From: Allolobophora icterica
Taxonomy: Eukaryota > Annelida > Clitellata > Crassiclitellata > Lumbricidae
Length of the DNA: 64,000 nt
NCBI GenBank assembly: GCA_963556255.1
Contig: OY744616.1
Span: 8,785,770 to 8,849,769, forward strand
Direction of reading: 5' to 3'
Shown piece by piece: positions 33,027-43,143 of this stretch; positions within the stretch are counted from its first letter, which is position 1, and the number at the start of each line of letters is the position of its first letter. The position numbers and the translations under genes are program-made. The notes beneath the pieces are model-generated. The model was given only the letters and a program-made list of their open reading frames with translations. It searched no databases and was not told the DNA's origin.

Positions 33027-35163
33027 TCAGCGTAACGAGTAATGTCCGTACGCTAATGTATGAATACCGTCTTCCATTATTACTCGTTTGTCATCATCCG
33101 CGGATAATGCAACTTTATTTACCTGTTCGGTATAAATTTCGTGATGATACGATCTAAAAACGTTCATTTTTCTTAGTCGTTCTCTTTTGGTAAAAAGACA
33201 GTTTTTGTAATCATCGTGAGTAATCGTTTTCTTAACGACATTTTGCTTAATGCCTTTACACTTCTTATGTTCTTCGCCATCCATTCTATACGAGTACAAC
33301 TTGGCCCTTAAACCTACAAATTCCTGTATTTGTCTTCTTCCGGATTCGTCTTTGAACATACCGAGTACTTTCTTGTTAATTCCGCTTCTTAAACCCGAAG
33401 GGTGATCTTCTGGGTAATCACTCGTATCGAATCGAACCGCAACGTCTTCAGCGATATCGTCGTAAAAATCTTCTGTTTGTATTTCATATGCCAACGAATC
33501 TGTATCGGTAAATAACAATTTAGCTCTGTCTCCGTATTTTTGTCGTATAAAGTTGTAATGGAAGTCGTACATCAAAGTTTTACTCAAGTCTAATATACAC
33601 ATGCCTAGATATATCGGTTTATTATAAAACAACTTCGTTCTTTTCATGTGAACGGCGATTAGATTCTCGTCGAAAATCGTTAGGCGGTCATAATTCGTTT
33701 TTGCAGCTAGCTTGATAGCTTCCTTCTCGTGACATACCAATTTTATATCTACATGATTTTCGATCCTTTCAAGGGTTTTTCCAAAGACGCTATTGTTCAT
33801 CAATTTGAAAAAGTCTTTCTCAAAGTTATTAGTAGCACTCGTTCTCAAGTTTGTATTTAGATCTACATAATACTTCAACCAAGCGCTTTCTTCGAAAAGT
33901 ATCCCTCTATGAATTTTTACGATTTTCAACCCGAGACTTTCGTACAGCTTCAAATTTTCGTAATGTACCACGTATTTCTTTTTATCGTTCAAGTTCGGAA
34001 TTAGTTTTGGTATATTATATGTAAATGCCGTCGAGATGCTCTCGGGAGCCAGAGGATAGTCGTTGTGGAAATTGTGCAATTTTTCTGAATATTCTAAATC
34101 GACTTCCAATATACACGATCCCGTTACATTCCAATTATTTAACTCGGCGTCGCTCATCCATTTAAATCCGCGAGTCGGTAAAGGTTTGCTCATCGCCCAA
34201 CCGTATAAATTATTAGCGTCTAGATACGTTATATATGACGAAGGCTCGCTGCTATCGAATTTATCCTCCGTCATATACTTATTGTTGGCTTTCCCATAAC
34301 GATTCGAAATTGTGCTGATTCCTCCTCTTATTCCTTGCTTAATCATCAGAATCATATCGTAATCGCTCAACAACTCCAACTTTATACCAGTCAACTTCAA
34401 AGCGGCATCCCAGGCCAGTCCCGGAGAAGTGTAATACCATGCGGGCTCAAGCCTATAATTCTTCATGCAAACGTCTCTAAAGTTCTCGAAAATATCGGCT
34501 AAGAGTAGGACGTCCGAAACATTGTACAGGTCGTGGTATTCTCTAAACGTTTTACATCCGAAAGCATTCCATACATTTTTGGCGTGATCGTAATCTTCAT
34601 CGCTAATGTTTGAGTCATTTAGCCTCGAATAGAATGCGGACTTGGGAGGTAGTTCGGTTTCTTTAAATCTATCGACGGAAGTAACGTAATCATACGGGTA
34701 AAATCCCTTGTTGAGTAAAAGATCGAGCTGTATCCCAGAATATAATGCACCAAGATTTTTACATTGTTCTTTCTTCAGATTCTTCGATAAAGCATCGAGA
34801 CTCGAGGCCATGAATCTATAACTGTCGATGAATCGCAATTCACGTCTAACGTTAATTTCTTTCTCTTCTTTGTTTAGAAACTTATCGACGATCACTTCTC
34901 TGCTAAACGATGATATGTACTTCTCTTCGTTATTAGGAATGCATTTAATTTTCTCATTCTGATCACCTCGCAATTTCTTTACGAACAGATGGCTATCGTA
35001 TCCGGACAGATTATGGAATACTACTGGAAAAAACTTTGGAACTTTATAGTCTAGATTACAACCATTATGAGCGGCACCTCTGAATTTACCGCTCAAATGA
35101 CAATGGTCTCGAACCCCATCTGTACCCAACGCCTCTCCGCAGATATGACATAATGTAGCTAGT
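33027..35163 (-). pseudogene. POLB: Protein-primed DNA polymerase B, C-terminal part (gene split by insertion)
   Basis: The 3' portion of the PolB gene, open from the insertion boundary at 35163 to the stop at 33027. It starts with a Zn-knuckle-like CHICGEALG...RDHCHLSGKFRGAAHN segment and NLSGYDSHLFVKKL, then RFIDSYRFMASSLDALSKNL. Polymerase motifs follow: TYLDANNLYGWAMSKPLPTRG (motif A, D..LYG; partly cited), FFKLMNNSVFGKTLERIENH (motif B) and LLFTDTDSLAYEI (motif C, catalytic Asp pair). It ends with MEDGIHTLAYGHYSLR. The enzyme would replicate the element by protein priming. The first half is at 36202-37852; the 1,030-bp piggyBac-like element between them destroys the continuous reading frame. 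Confidence 0.92.
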
Positions 35164-35167
35164 TTAA

Positions 35168-36197
35168 CACGTTCACCGCCTAGTACGAGATATCTCGTAC
35201 TTAATTTTCTTACCTATAGCGCCGAGTACGAGATAACTCGTACTAGTTTTATGTACATTCATATATGCATGTACATAGATATATGCATGTACATACATAC
35301 ATACATGTATGTACATACATACATACATGTATGTACATACATACATGCATGTATGTACATACATACATATATACATACGCACGTACATACATACACACCT
35401 ACATACATGCATACATATAGATTCATCCACACGTGCCTACCACATACATACATACATACATATACATGTCATACATACATGTATGCAAACCTACACATGT
35501 ACATACATACATACATACATACATACATACATACATGCATGTGTATCCAGATATGCATGTACATACATACATGTGTGTACATACTCACATACATACATAC
35601 ATACATGCATACATACATACATACATACATACATACATACATACATACATACATACATACATACATACATGCATATGCATACAAACATGCATGCATACAT
35701 GTATAGACACATACATATGTATACATACATACATATATGTTTACATACATACATACATGTATGTATGTATGTATGTATGTGTGTGTGCAAACTGTGCATG
35801 TGTGTATGTGTGTATGTATGTGTGTGTATGTGTGTATGTATGTGTGTATGTCGTATGTATGTATGTATGTATGTATGTATGTATGTATGTATGTATGTAT
35901 GTAGTATGTATGTATGTATGCATGAATGTAGGTATGTATGTATGTATGTACGTGTGTATGTATGTATGTACATGTGCATGTAGGTATGTATGTACATGTG
36001 TACGTGTGCATACATGTATGTATGTATATGTATGTATGTATGTGTGTATGTATATATGTATTTATGTACGTGCATATGTATGTATGTATGTATATATAGA
36101 TGTATGTATGTATGTATGTGTATATATATACCACTTTTTAAACTTTTTCCCACTTTTCTGTGGCGTGGGGAGGAAAAATATGGCGGCGGTGAACGTG
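35168..36197. mobile_element. piggyBac-like hairpin MITE inside PolB
   Basis: 1,030 bp between TTAA duplications (35164-35167 and 36198-36201). Inverted 13-bp termini are CACGTTCACCGCC and GGCGGTGAACGTG. Next to the left end are two copies of a palindromic block, TAGTACGAGATATCTCGTAC and GAGTACGAGATAACTCGTAC. The body is nearly all (CATA)n changing to (TATG)n at about 35757, so the whole element can fold back. Long Tyr/His/Met repeat frames here are translation of the microsatellite, not genes. Confidence 0.9.
35260..36130. repeat. (CATA)n/(TATG)n microsatellite, foldback
   Basis: Tetranucleotide tract with orientation switch near 35757 and scattered substitutions; forms the core of the MITE. 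Confidence 0.9.
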
Positions 36198-36201
36198 TTA
36201 A

Positions 36202-37852
36202 AGTTCTTCATATCATCTCGAGTAAATATCATCTTCTTCGGAAATTTAAACTGATTGTATATTCGTTTTATAGTGTCTTCGAGACTCTCTACGAATATTT
36301 GACCGATATCATCGTCTTCGCTTTCGGCCGTATACGTTACAGGATGTTGTTGATATAACATATCGTCGAAGCATTTTACATAATAACAAAACGAGCTAGG
36401 CGTGTGTTTTTGGTATTTATCGGTATAAGACACGCGAGGATCTGGCCGGCATGTTTCTATAGGTTTGATGAAACATTCGAAATCTGCATAAACTATAAAG
36501 GGAACTCTCATCGACCTATTATAATTTTTAAAACTTAACGTAGTTCCCGGTTCTGGGACTTCTATTTTTTTAGCGGCGTTTTGCGAACAGTACTCGGTAT
36601 GTTTATTAAGCGCTTCTATTGTTCTGTAACCGTTTAAACATCTTCTACAATAGTGCATTGAATTATGGGATTTTTCTGTTCGTGAAGCCATCAATCTGTT
36701 AAAATTCTTTATCCAACAATAATGTTTCTTATCTCCGTCTGAAATTAGCAATAGTTCAACGATAGAAACTTTATCGTCCCGTTGATTCGACACATAAATT
36801 GGGAATACTATCTTATTTTCATAACCGAATACGTCAACGCTGATGTTATTATTTCTCTCAAACTTGCTTATTATATTAGCATCCGCAGCAACCGGAAATT
36901 CGATACCGCTCCAATCGAGTTTCTTGGATTGTTTGATTAATTCTTTCGTAATTCTTTCGAGATTTTTGCCCGTTGGATTTAACGCTCTAGTAATGCACCA
37001 CTTGAAACATTGGTCGTCAGCGTTCTTCATATTGATAATAGCCTTTTTGGTGGATAGTTCTGTAGGCAACGGAATGTAAGAACTGCCTTTCAGTGGTTTA
37101 TAAACAGCAGTATTGACATCTAATTTTACAACATTCACGAATCTCCAATTACTTCCCCGCATCTGGAAACTTGCCATAGTCTCTGGGATCTTATTTATCG
37201 CATTATTGTATATTTCGTTAATATCGGTAGCATCTAAAATAACTTCAGTCTTCGAGACGAATGGAACATTCGCGGATTCTTCTCGTCCGGATTTCATATC
37301 AACGCGCTCCATGGTACATGTAAGAACGAGTTGAACCTTAACCTGACGATCTCTTGACAACAGACTAACCACCTGCGGTCTAACGGCGTTAAGAAACGAC
37401 ACGGCATCGATTCTAGAAGAACCATCGATCGTGTATTGTTTAGTAAACCCTTTAATAGCCGATGCAGTCTTTCGAATATCAAACTTCTTTGTATTGATTT
37501 TAGCAAAGAGACTCTTTATTTTCGATTTAAACGATTCCAATCTTTCGTTCACAGGTTTCTTTACTTTGGGAGGTATGTAACTAATTAACCAATCTGCAAA
37601 AGAATTAATATTCGACCTAACCTTAGTTTTCAACTCACTGAGAACTTTATTTGGCTTGGAAACGAACTTTCTCGGAGTAAGAATTGGGGCTCGAATATCG
37701 GGAACTGGAGAGTCGAGCAAGGTTCCTCCTCCATTAAAATCTTTGCTCATAGCAGCAATCAGATCCGCTTTTCGCAGTTTCCAATATCCGACCATGCCGC
37801 TCCGTTTTGCCATAACTCTCAATTCTTTTACAGTTTTCAACTTGTAGTCCAT
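36202..37852 (-). pseudogene. POLB: Protein-primed DNA polymerase B, N-terminal part (gene split by insertion)
   Basis: The 5' portion, about 550 codons, from the ATG at 37852 (preceded by TATATAAAGG; an upstream ATG at 37882 is in frame). Residues 1-40 (YKLKTVKELRVMAKRSG, LRKADLIAAM) resemble a SAP/Rho-N fold. Further on are CFKWCITRALNPTGKNLERI, NNNISVDVFGYENKIVFP, a Zn-finger-like CRRCLNGYRTIEALNKHTEYC segment (cited in part) and VPFIVYADFECF, the ExoI motif of the proofreading exonuclease. Coding similarity stops exactly at the TTAA at 36198-36201, where the piggyBac-like element sits. With 33027-35163 the total (~1,260 codons) is normal for animal Polinton polymerases. Confidence 0.9.
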
Positions 37853-37993
37853 TCCTTTATATATACATATGTTTATATTCATCTCTTTAAGTATACTCTA
37901 GAAAACATTTTATTTATATTTTATTTATATTTATAATTTTTTTTCTAATTTTCAATTTATTCTCGCATTTTTTAATTCGTTTATTCGTCAACT

Positions 37994-38095
37994 CTATTCC
38001 AACACCTTAATTTCGTATCTCTTTCTCCATACTTTTCCATTATAATCGGTGATTATTCGCGAGGTTTGCCCGTGCGCCTTAGCTGCCTTGTACAT
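37994..38095 (-). CDS. Possible 33-aa mini-ORF
   Basis: A short frame starting just after the stop of the SAP-like gene: MYKAAKAHGQTSR then IITDYNGKVWRKRYEIKV. The piece TDYNGKVW is reminiscent of the TDYNGEEI segment in the integrase C-terminal region, so it may be a gene relic. Coding status is doubtful. Confidence 0.25.
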   Translation of the reverse strand: MYKAAKAHGQTSRIITDYNGKVWRKRYEIKVLE

Positions 38096-38101
38096 TGACG
38101 G

Positions 38102-38476
38102 TTACACGACAACATCACCGGTTTCTCGATCTAAAATTTCTACTTTTCTGGGTTGATTTCTGATATACCTCGCTCTATCATACGCGCCTTCCTGGAAGTT
38201 TCTTTTCAAAATTCGTTCTTTCCGATATTCTTTCCAGTATCCTTTCTGATATTCTTTCTGATATTCTTTCCGATATTCTTGCCGTTGTTCTTCGTTCCCT
38301 CGTAGTCTCTCTAGTTTCTCTTTTTCTGAGTTATCTTGAACAAAAATCCCCTTTGCGATCAATAGAGCTATAAGCTCGGGCTTGTTGAGATGAGCACAAC
38401 CCTTAACGTTGTGCTGGACCAATAAGCTTCTCAGCTCTGGCAGTTTCATCTTCTTATTACTAATATAAGTAAACAT
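38102..38476 (-). CDS. SAP/Rho-N-like basic protein
   Basis: 124 aa. The first ~45 residues (MKLPELRSLLVQHNVKG, HLNKPELIALLIAKGIF) form a helix-turn-helix pattern like SAP/LEM/Rho-N DNA-binding folds. The remainder is a strongly charged Arg/Glu/Lys/Tyr helix with tandem YRKEYQKEYQKGYWKEYRKE repeats, predicted coiled coil. Start chosen at ATG 38476 (preceded by TATATAAAGAG). PolB's own N-terminus carries a similar small domain. A DNA-associated or packaging role is possible but unproven. Confidence 0.65.
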   Translation of the reverse strand: MFTYISNKKMKLPELRSLLVQHNVKGCAHLNKPELIALLIAKGIFVQDNSEKEKLERLRGNEEQRQEYRKEYQKEYQKGYWKEYRKERILKRNFQEGAYDRARYIRNQPRKVEILDRETGDVVV

Positions 38477-38553
38477 CTCTTTATATAGGTTCTAGAAATT
38501 TTTTTTGATGTTTCACTTTGGAGACGTTCGCTAGAGTTGGGTTTCGCGGATAT

Positions 38554-39849
38554 TTAAGACGAGCTTCTACCGTAGACGACGTTTAGCTTCTGCCCATCCG
38601 ATTGAAACTCTAGCAACTTGTCCGAAATTACGATAGCATAAGCTTCGGTTTCGGCCGGCACTGCCGTATTAAATATAGCTTTGATCTGAATATCGACGAC
38701 CGACGCTTTTAACCGCTCAGATTGTTTGCTAACGTCGAATACCATTAGCGGATATAGATCTCTGTAATCACTCGGTGTTATATTACTCTGCGTTATCAAC
38801 TGATCCATTCCGTAGAATTTTTCGCTAAACGTTGCTGCGGCTCGGTACGCTCTCGAGATTTGTTGATTAGGAAACGATAGGTTGTAGTCTACAGCAGGGT
38901 ATCTTTCCTGATTCATCATTACGTACATGTTCTTAAGATTGCAATGGTCGAAGATCGACGGATTAACTTCTTGATTTCCGTCACGACTTGTCTGAAATCC
39001 TACGATTATATACCTCGGTTTTTCCGGAGATGTCTTCACGCTAAGTCTCCAACTGAAAGTAGTCGACTGAGGAACCGTTATGGTGTCGCATTGACGTGCG
39101 CGATAGGCTACAGCCAACGATGCTTTCGATTCGATCGTTTTATACAACTGCATTTTTTCCATATCGGATGGGATAACGTGCGGCATAAACCACGATATCT
39201 TCTCTATTGCAACTTTTCCAGCCGCTGCATCGGTACCTCTGTAAATAGCATCGTCGTCGGCTTTACGCACTAACGTTAGCGTATGTTTCAAACCGTAAAC
39301 AATCTTGTCGTAATCATCGCAAAAACCGAAGATATGCTTTAATGCAACTATGAAGCTGAACGTTCCCTTAGCAGTTGGTTTTTGAATAAGATACTGTTGT
39401 CTGACCGCAAACCCTACATTAGCATTAACGGTTGCGGCATTGTCTTTATACCACAGCTGATTTAAACCTTGTGCCACTTGAAAATCGTTTGGGTATTTAA
39501 GCAGTCCGAGCATCGTGGTAGCTTGACCCGGGTGAAATAAAGTTTCTATTTCTTGATTCGATAGAGAATACGATATTTGACTAAATAGATGCATTAACCC
39601 GTTGTTTGTAACAACCACGTCATCGGCATTAACGTATGCGGTGTTATCCGCTTTAGTCAGTCTTCCCTCGAATAGCAAATACGATTCTGAAGGGTGGCTG
39701 AACAAGTCTTGGAGTTCGATGTTTATACGAATCTCGCCCGTTGTGTTTAGATTCGTTCTCGCAGTAGGTTCGTACTCGTGAAATTCGTAGCGTTCGATAC
39801 TCTCGTCCGTCAAAGGTTGTTCCGTGAATCTTAGTATATCTGATTGCAT
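38554..39849 (-). CDS. MCP: Double-jelly-roll major capsid protein (hexon-like)
   Basis: 431 aa. It contains the conserved series seen in the double-jelly-roll-like capsid family of animal Polintons: EIRINIELQDLFSHPSESYLL, LMHLFSQISYSLSNQEIETL, HPGQATTMLGLLKYPNDF (segments cited in part), AQGLNQLWYKD, and late YPLMVFDVSKQSERLK. The usual size for this short animal-type MCP is about 400-450 aa. It sits mid-operon between the pVI-like and SAP-like genes, with AT-rich spacers of 48-80 bp. Expected to form the icosahedral shell, with the penton-like protein at vertices. Family call is by recognised sequence blocks; a structural prediction would confirm two jelly rolls. Confidence 0.78.
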   Translation of the reverse strand: MQSDILRFTEQPLTDESIERYEFHEYEPTARTNLNTTGEIRINIELQDLFSHPSESYLLFEGRLTKADNTAYVNADDVVVTNNGLMHLFSQISYSLSNQEIETLFHPGQATTMLGLLKYPNDFQVAQGLNQLWYKDNAATVNANVGFAVRQQYLIQKPTAKGTFSFIVALKHIFGFCDDYDKIVYGLKHTLTLVRKADDDAIYRGTDAAAGKVAIEKISWFMPHVIPSDMEKMQLYKTIESKASLAVAYRARQCDTITVPQSTTFSWRLSVKTSPEKPRYIIVGFQTSRDGNQEVNPSIFDHCNLKNMYVMMNQERYPAVDYNLSFPNQQISRAYRAAATFSEKFYGMDQLITQSNITPSDYRDLYPLMVFDVSKQSERLKASVVDIQIKAIFNTAVPAETEAYAIVISDKLLEFQSDGQKLNVVYGRSSS

Positions 39850-39897
39850 TTTTTTTATTAATAATATATGATTTTATTTTATTTAAATATAAATAAC

Positions 39898-40428
39898 CTA
39901 CGCAACTTTCAATCCAGCTCCGTTTAAGCGTCTAACGAGATCTTGAATTCTAATAGCGCTCTTTGCATTGGAAGTTAAACCGTGCCCCATCATTAAATTA
40001 TTTATATTTGTATTCTTCGAACGCGCTCCGTCGTTAATTAGTCTAGTTAGAACGTCTTTACTTTCTTGAGTTAGAAAGTCTTTACTTTCTACCGGTTGCG
40101 GCTGGAACGCTGAAAGCGCTGGAATCGCTGAAAGCGCTGAAAGCGTTTGTGAACTTGTAGTCGGCAAATTTTTGGAACTCATAATTTTAGCAATCGCTTT
40201 ATCGACTAACCGCTTCCCGGCGTCAGCAGCGACAGTTTTACCAACATCCAGCGCTTTTTTCCCGATGTCTTTAGCCGCATCTTTTCCTACGCTGAGAGCG
40301 GTAGACGCTATTTGTTTAGCCGCATTTGACGTAAATAGATTCTTGAAAAAACCCGCAACGACATCGAATATTCCCGCCCCTCCGATAACATATTGTTTCT
40401 TATACCTTCTTTTAGCAACTACTAACAT
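39898..40428 (-). CDS. pVI/pX-like amphipathic virion protein
   Basis: 176 aa. A basic N-terminus (AKRRYKKQYVIGGAGIFD) contains IGGAG, similar to the (M/I/L)XGG or (M/I/L)XGX-G sites cut by adenovirus-type proteases. It is followed by a hydrophobic amphipathic helix (VVAGFFKNLFTS) and long Ala/Lys helices (SVGKDAAKDIGKKALDVGKT). This layout recalls adenovirus pVI/pX-type internal proteins that bind DNA or disrupt membranes after processing. Homology is not established; the assignment is by composition, processing motif and position next to the capsid gene. Confidence 0.55.
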   Translation of the reverse strand: MLVVAKRRYKKQYVIGGAGIFDVVAGFFKNLFTSNAAKQIASTALSVGKDAAKDIGKKALDVGKTVAADAGKRLVDKAIAKIMSSKNLPTTSSQTLSALSAIPALSAFQPQPVESKDFLTQESKDVLTRLINDGARSKNTNINNLMMGHGLTSNAKSAIRIQDLVRRLNGAGLKVA

Positions 40429-40430
40429 TT

Positions 40431-41363
40431 TTATATTAATAGCATTATATTTTTATATTCATTTTTATTTATCGCTCCTTGTCTTAGTAACTCGTCGCAT
40501 ATGCCGACTATCTCATTTCTCACACCAGTATTGCCCGCCTCGATGCTGGCCATTCGCAGAGATAACATTTCTACTAATGCATTAGGATCTTGAGGAATAA
40601 CGATACGCGGTAGGCCTATTCCTTTACCTTGCGTCTTTGACATCATCGAGTCCCATATCGGTTTAATAATATTTTTATATTTTAAGCTCCTAGAGGATTT
40701 TGGTTTTCTTGGATTTTTCGGCTGCCTCATAGCATTCGTTACATTCAGAATCTCGGCATATTCTTCCCGATCGTTTGCATTGAAAATCGACTCGTCCGGT
40801 TTGGCCATCGTTAATAATTCCCAAAGTCCTGGAGTTCCTTCGTATATCTTAGGCCTATCGCCTACCGTCACGTTATTGCCGTTGATCGATATAGGGCTGT
40901 CGCCTATATAAAATTGACCGTCTTTTGAGTTTATACCGAACGTTGTGTCTACCATCTTTTTATCGGACGCGTATTGTTGCAGGTACTTCACCGCAATATC
41001 TCCTAGTTCTAAGGTTTTTATATCTTCTAGGCCTACCGGGTCTTCACCGTAAGCCTCTATCGAAGGGTATTGAGGAAACTGAATGGCTTTTAACGATGTC
41101 GAAATAGAAGCGGGAAGCGCTTTTAAAGCGTTAGCTGTCTCTGCCGAGTTTTCTTTTATAGTAGATAACAAAGCCTTTTGTTCTTTTGAAATTGTTGATT
41201 GCGAGTCGACTATTGGTTTGTACAATCTCGTTAATTCTCGTTGTAGTCCTATATCTCCTAATCTCTCGGATAAAAAGTTTTGTCGAATATTCTTCTTCGA
41301 TTTCAGAAACTCTTCAACGATAAAATCTCTTTTTGCGGGATCGGTTATCTTTAGAAACGACAT
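40431..41363 (-). CDS. DUF8207-like Polinton protein
   Basis: 310 aa. N-terminal half is helical and charged (SKEQKALLSTIKENSAETAN, probable coiled coil). The C-terminal domain reads DTTFGINSKDGQFYIGDSPI, YEGTPGLWELLTMAKPDES and RSLKYKNIIKPIWDSM, a block I recognise from a family (DUF8207) recurrent in animal Polinton-type elements. It ends only 2 bp before the pVI-like gene starts. Molecular function unknown; a structural or assembly role is suggested by its position among virion genes. Confidence 0.75.
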   Translation of the reverse strand: MSFLKITDPAKRDFIVEEFLKSKKNIRQNFLSERLGDIGLQRELTRLYKPIVDSQSTISKEQKALLSTIKENSAETANALKALPASISTSLKAIQFPQYPSIEAYGEDPVGLEDIKTLELGDIAVKYLQQYASDKKMVDTTFGINSKDGQFYIGDSPISINGNNVTVGDRPKIYEGTPGLWELLTMAKPDESIFNANDREEYAEILNVTNAMRQPKNPRKPKSSRSLKYKNIIKPIWDSMMSKTQGKGIGLPRIVIPQDPNALVEMLSLRMASIEAGNTGVRNEIVGICDELLRQGAINKNEYKNIMLLI

Positions 41364-41460
41364 TATATTTTATTTATATAACCTTATAGCTATATTTTTT
41401 AAACGTAAATACGAACGTAAATTCGAACGTAATTACGAACGTTGATTTCGAACGTTCAAT

Positions 41461-41997
41461 TTACGTTCCAGTTAAAACGTTCTCGTTAAACGTTAATTTT
41501 TCTGTGCTAACTTTGGTTTTATCTTTAATTTTTTCTTTCATATCGTTGAATTTCACAAACTCGCTTAGAATTAGCGAATATTCAACGTCTGAAATATTGT
41601 CGTCAACAAGAGCCTTTGAAATGAGGCTACTGATAGTGTTTAGTTTTGCTTCCGCTAACGTTTTGATCTTTTCGTGCTTTGTCAATTTCAGTGCAAGCTT
41701 CTTACTAACTTGTCCTCCGATAATAATTAACAATCCAACACCTATTGCCGTACCTGTTGCTATCGCTATGGCCGGAGTTGCAATTACAGTAGCCAGAGCT
41801 GCCAGACCCGAGCTGCTGAGGCCCATCACAGTTACTATCAGAGCGTTGTCGATTACGCTAATAATTCGTATGTTCCTACGATACTTTGTACTTAAGGCGG
41901 TCCTTTTATCGCGTTCTTGTTCGATTTCTTTTTGAATTTCGTTAATTTTTTTAAAACGATACGATTGCGCTGAATTTTCCATTTGTTTATATTCCAT
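41461..41997 (-). CDS. Two-helix membrane protein
   Basis: 178 aa. Charged N-terminal helix (RFKKINEIQKEIEQERDKRT), then two hydrophobic stretches (VIDNALIVTVMGLSSSGLAA and AIAIATGTAIGVGLLIIIGG) joined by a short turn, then a charged helical tail (KHEKIKTLAEAKLNTISSLI, DDNISDVEYSLILSEF). I recognise this layout from animal Polinton-type elements, but no function is known. A viral membrane or virion-associated protein is plausible. Confidence 0.65.
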   Translation of the reverse strand: MEYKQMENSAQSYRFKKINEIQKEIEQERDKRTALSTKYRRNIRIISVIDNALIVTVMGLSSSGLAALATVIATPAIAIATGTAIGVGLLIIIGGQVSKKLALKLTKHEKIKTLAEAKLNTISSLISKALVDDNISDVEYSLILSEFVKFNDMKEKIKDKTKVSTEKLTFNENVLTGT

Positions 41998-42026
41998 TAT
42001 TATTATTATTATTAAGATTTTTTAAT

Positions 42027-42428
42027 TTAAACGTGGTAATTAATGTAGCATAGCGAATCCTTTTCGTTAATGATAACTACGGAATCGGAATTGTTTTGAA
42101 TAGTAATAACAATGTCTTCTACATCTTCGCAAATGGTTGAGTCTTGCAAGCTACATTTCTTTTCTTTAAGCGCCTGTCTAAGCGACACTAGACAGACTCC
42201 CCTAGTTAGTCGGACTCCAAATCCTAGCTCTTGCGAGACTGACGATCTGGGTTGAATGGTGATCGCTCCTTGTGCGAAAATCTCCCAACGCTGTGAGCCC
42301 GGTTGTCTTATAGCCCGATGCGTTACTTCTTTAGGCAACCAAAATACTGATTCTGGTCGAGTTCTAACTCTGCTCGGAGAATTGCGTTTTGTTATACACT
42401 TGTGTATTGGCATACCGTATCCCGACAT
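42027..42428 (-). CDS. Small beta-rich protein, possibly dUTPase fold
   Basis: 133 aa. The central part alternates beta-type segments: EIFAQGAITIQPRSSVSQEL, GFGVRLTRGVCLVSLRQAL, then DIVITIQNNSDSVVIINEKD and a short final strand. The order (loading strand, 'G...L' strands, NNS turn, 'I..GD' strand) resembles the trimeric dUTPase barrel, and viral genomes often carry inactive dUTPase-derived proteins. No clear catalytic motif is seen, so enzymatic activity is doubtful. The gene lies between the pX-like and membrane-protein genes. Alternative: an unrelated jelly-roll minor capsid protein. Confidence 0.4.
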   Translation of the reverse strand: MSGYGMPIHKCITKRNSPSRVRTRPESVFWLPKEVTHRAIRQPGSQRWEIFAQGAITIQPRSSVSQELGFGVRLTRGVCLVSLRQALKEKKCSLQDSTICEDVEDIVITIQNNSDSVVIINEKDSLCYINYHV

Positions 42429-42469
42429 TATATATATATATTATATATATATTATATATATTATAACCT

Positions 42470-43093
42470 TTACAGAATCATACCAAGAATCGGACCAAGG
42501 ATTGGAATACTAGAAAGAACTTTTGAAATGGGATTGTCGTTTCCAAGAATCAATCCTGAACCACTGACAAATCCAGAACCTCTGCGCATGTACAGTCCTT
42601 CTCCTGCATCGTCCAATCCCGACCCTGACCATGGTTTCAGGTAAAGACCGGCTGCGTGAGGAACCATCTTGTAGCTTCTTCCTCCTTTCTTTATGTATAA
42701 AGCACTTCCATTAACACCCGATCCCATTATCTTACTTACTCCTGTACTCGCTAATCCGCTTAAAGCTCCAGTTGCAAGACTTGGCAGAACGCTAGAAAGA
42801 AGAAATTTTCCAGCTGTAGCTAGAAGTGGTAATAACGCTGGAAGAAAACCACCTTCGACTTTCATATTATGGTCTATTTGCGTTTTACTCATTTTGATCG
42901 TAGTACCAGTTCCATTCTGATATGCTTTCGCCATTTTATTAATTTGTGCTCGTGTAAGAGCTAAAACATGTTCCCCGGATAGATCTCCGTGAGTAAGTCT
43001 TATACTCGTTCCGGTCCCTGCTTCAACTGCGCGTTTAATTTTGTCCTTTTGTCCATCCGAAACATTAACTTTTATATTCGTATATCGACTCAT
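42470..43093 (-). CDS. pX-like glycine-rich virion protein with candidate maturation site
   Basis: 207 aa from ATG 43093 (MSRYTNIKVNVSDGQKDK), preferred over the 18-codon longer upstream start because ATATATAAA precedes it directly, as at neighbouring genes. Order: two similar ~35-residue modules (DKIKRAVEAGTGTSIRLTHG and NKMAKAYQNGTGTTIKMSKT), then MKVEGGFLPALLPLLATAGK, where VEGG/F fits an adenain-type cleavage site before a hydrophobic helix. A Gly/Ser/Leu-rich tail follows (SGSGLILG, PILGPILGMIL). The layout is that of a processed internal virion protein in animal Polintons. Membrane-active function after cleavage is inference. Confidence 0.65.
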   Translation of the reverse strand: MSRYTNIKVNVSDGQKDKIKRAVEAGTGTSIRLTHGDLSGEHVLALTRAQINKMAKAYQNGTGTTIKMSKTQIDHNMKVEGGFLPALLPLLATAGKFLLSSVLPSLATGALSGLASTGVSKIMGSGVNGSALYIKKGGRSYKMVPHAAGLYLKPWSGSGLDDAGEGLYMRRGSGFVSGSGLILGNDNPISKVLSSIPILGPILGMIL

Positions 43094-43143
43094 TTTATAT
43101 ATATAATTGAAATTAAAAACTTTAATACCACAATAATTAAATT

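Noticed and set aside
35251..36130. Long Tyr/His/Met/Val repeat reading frames on both strands
   Set aside because: They are translations of the (CATA)/(TATG) microsatellite, open in several frames at once and on both strands.
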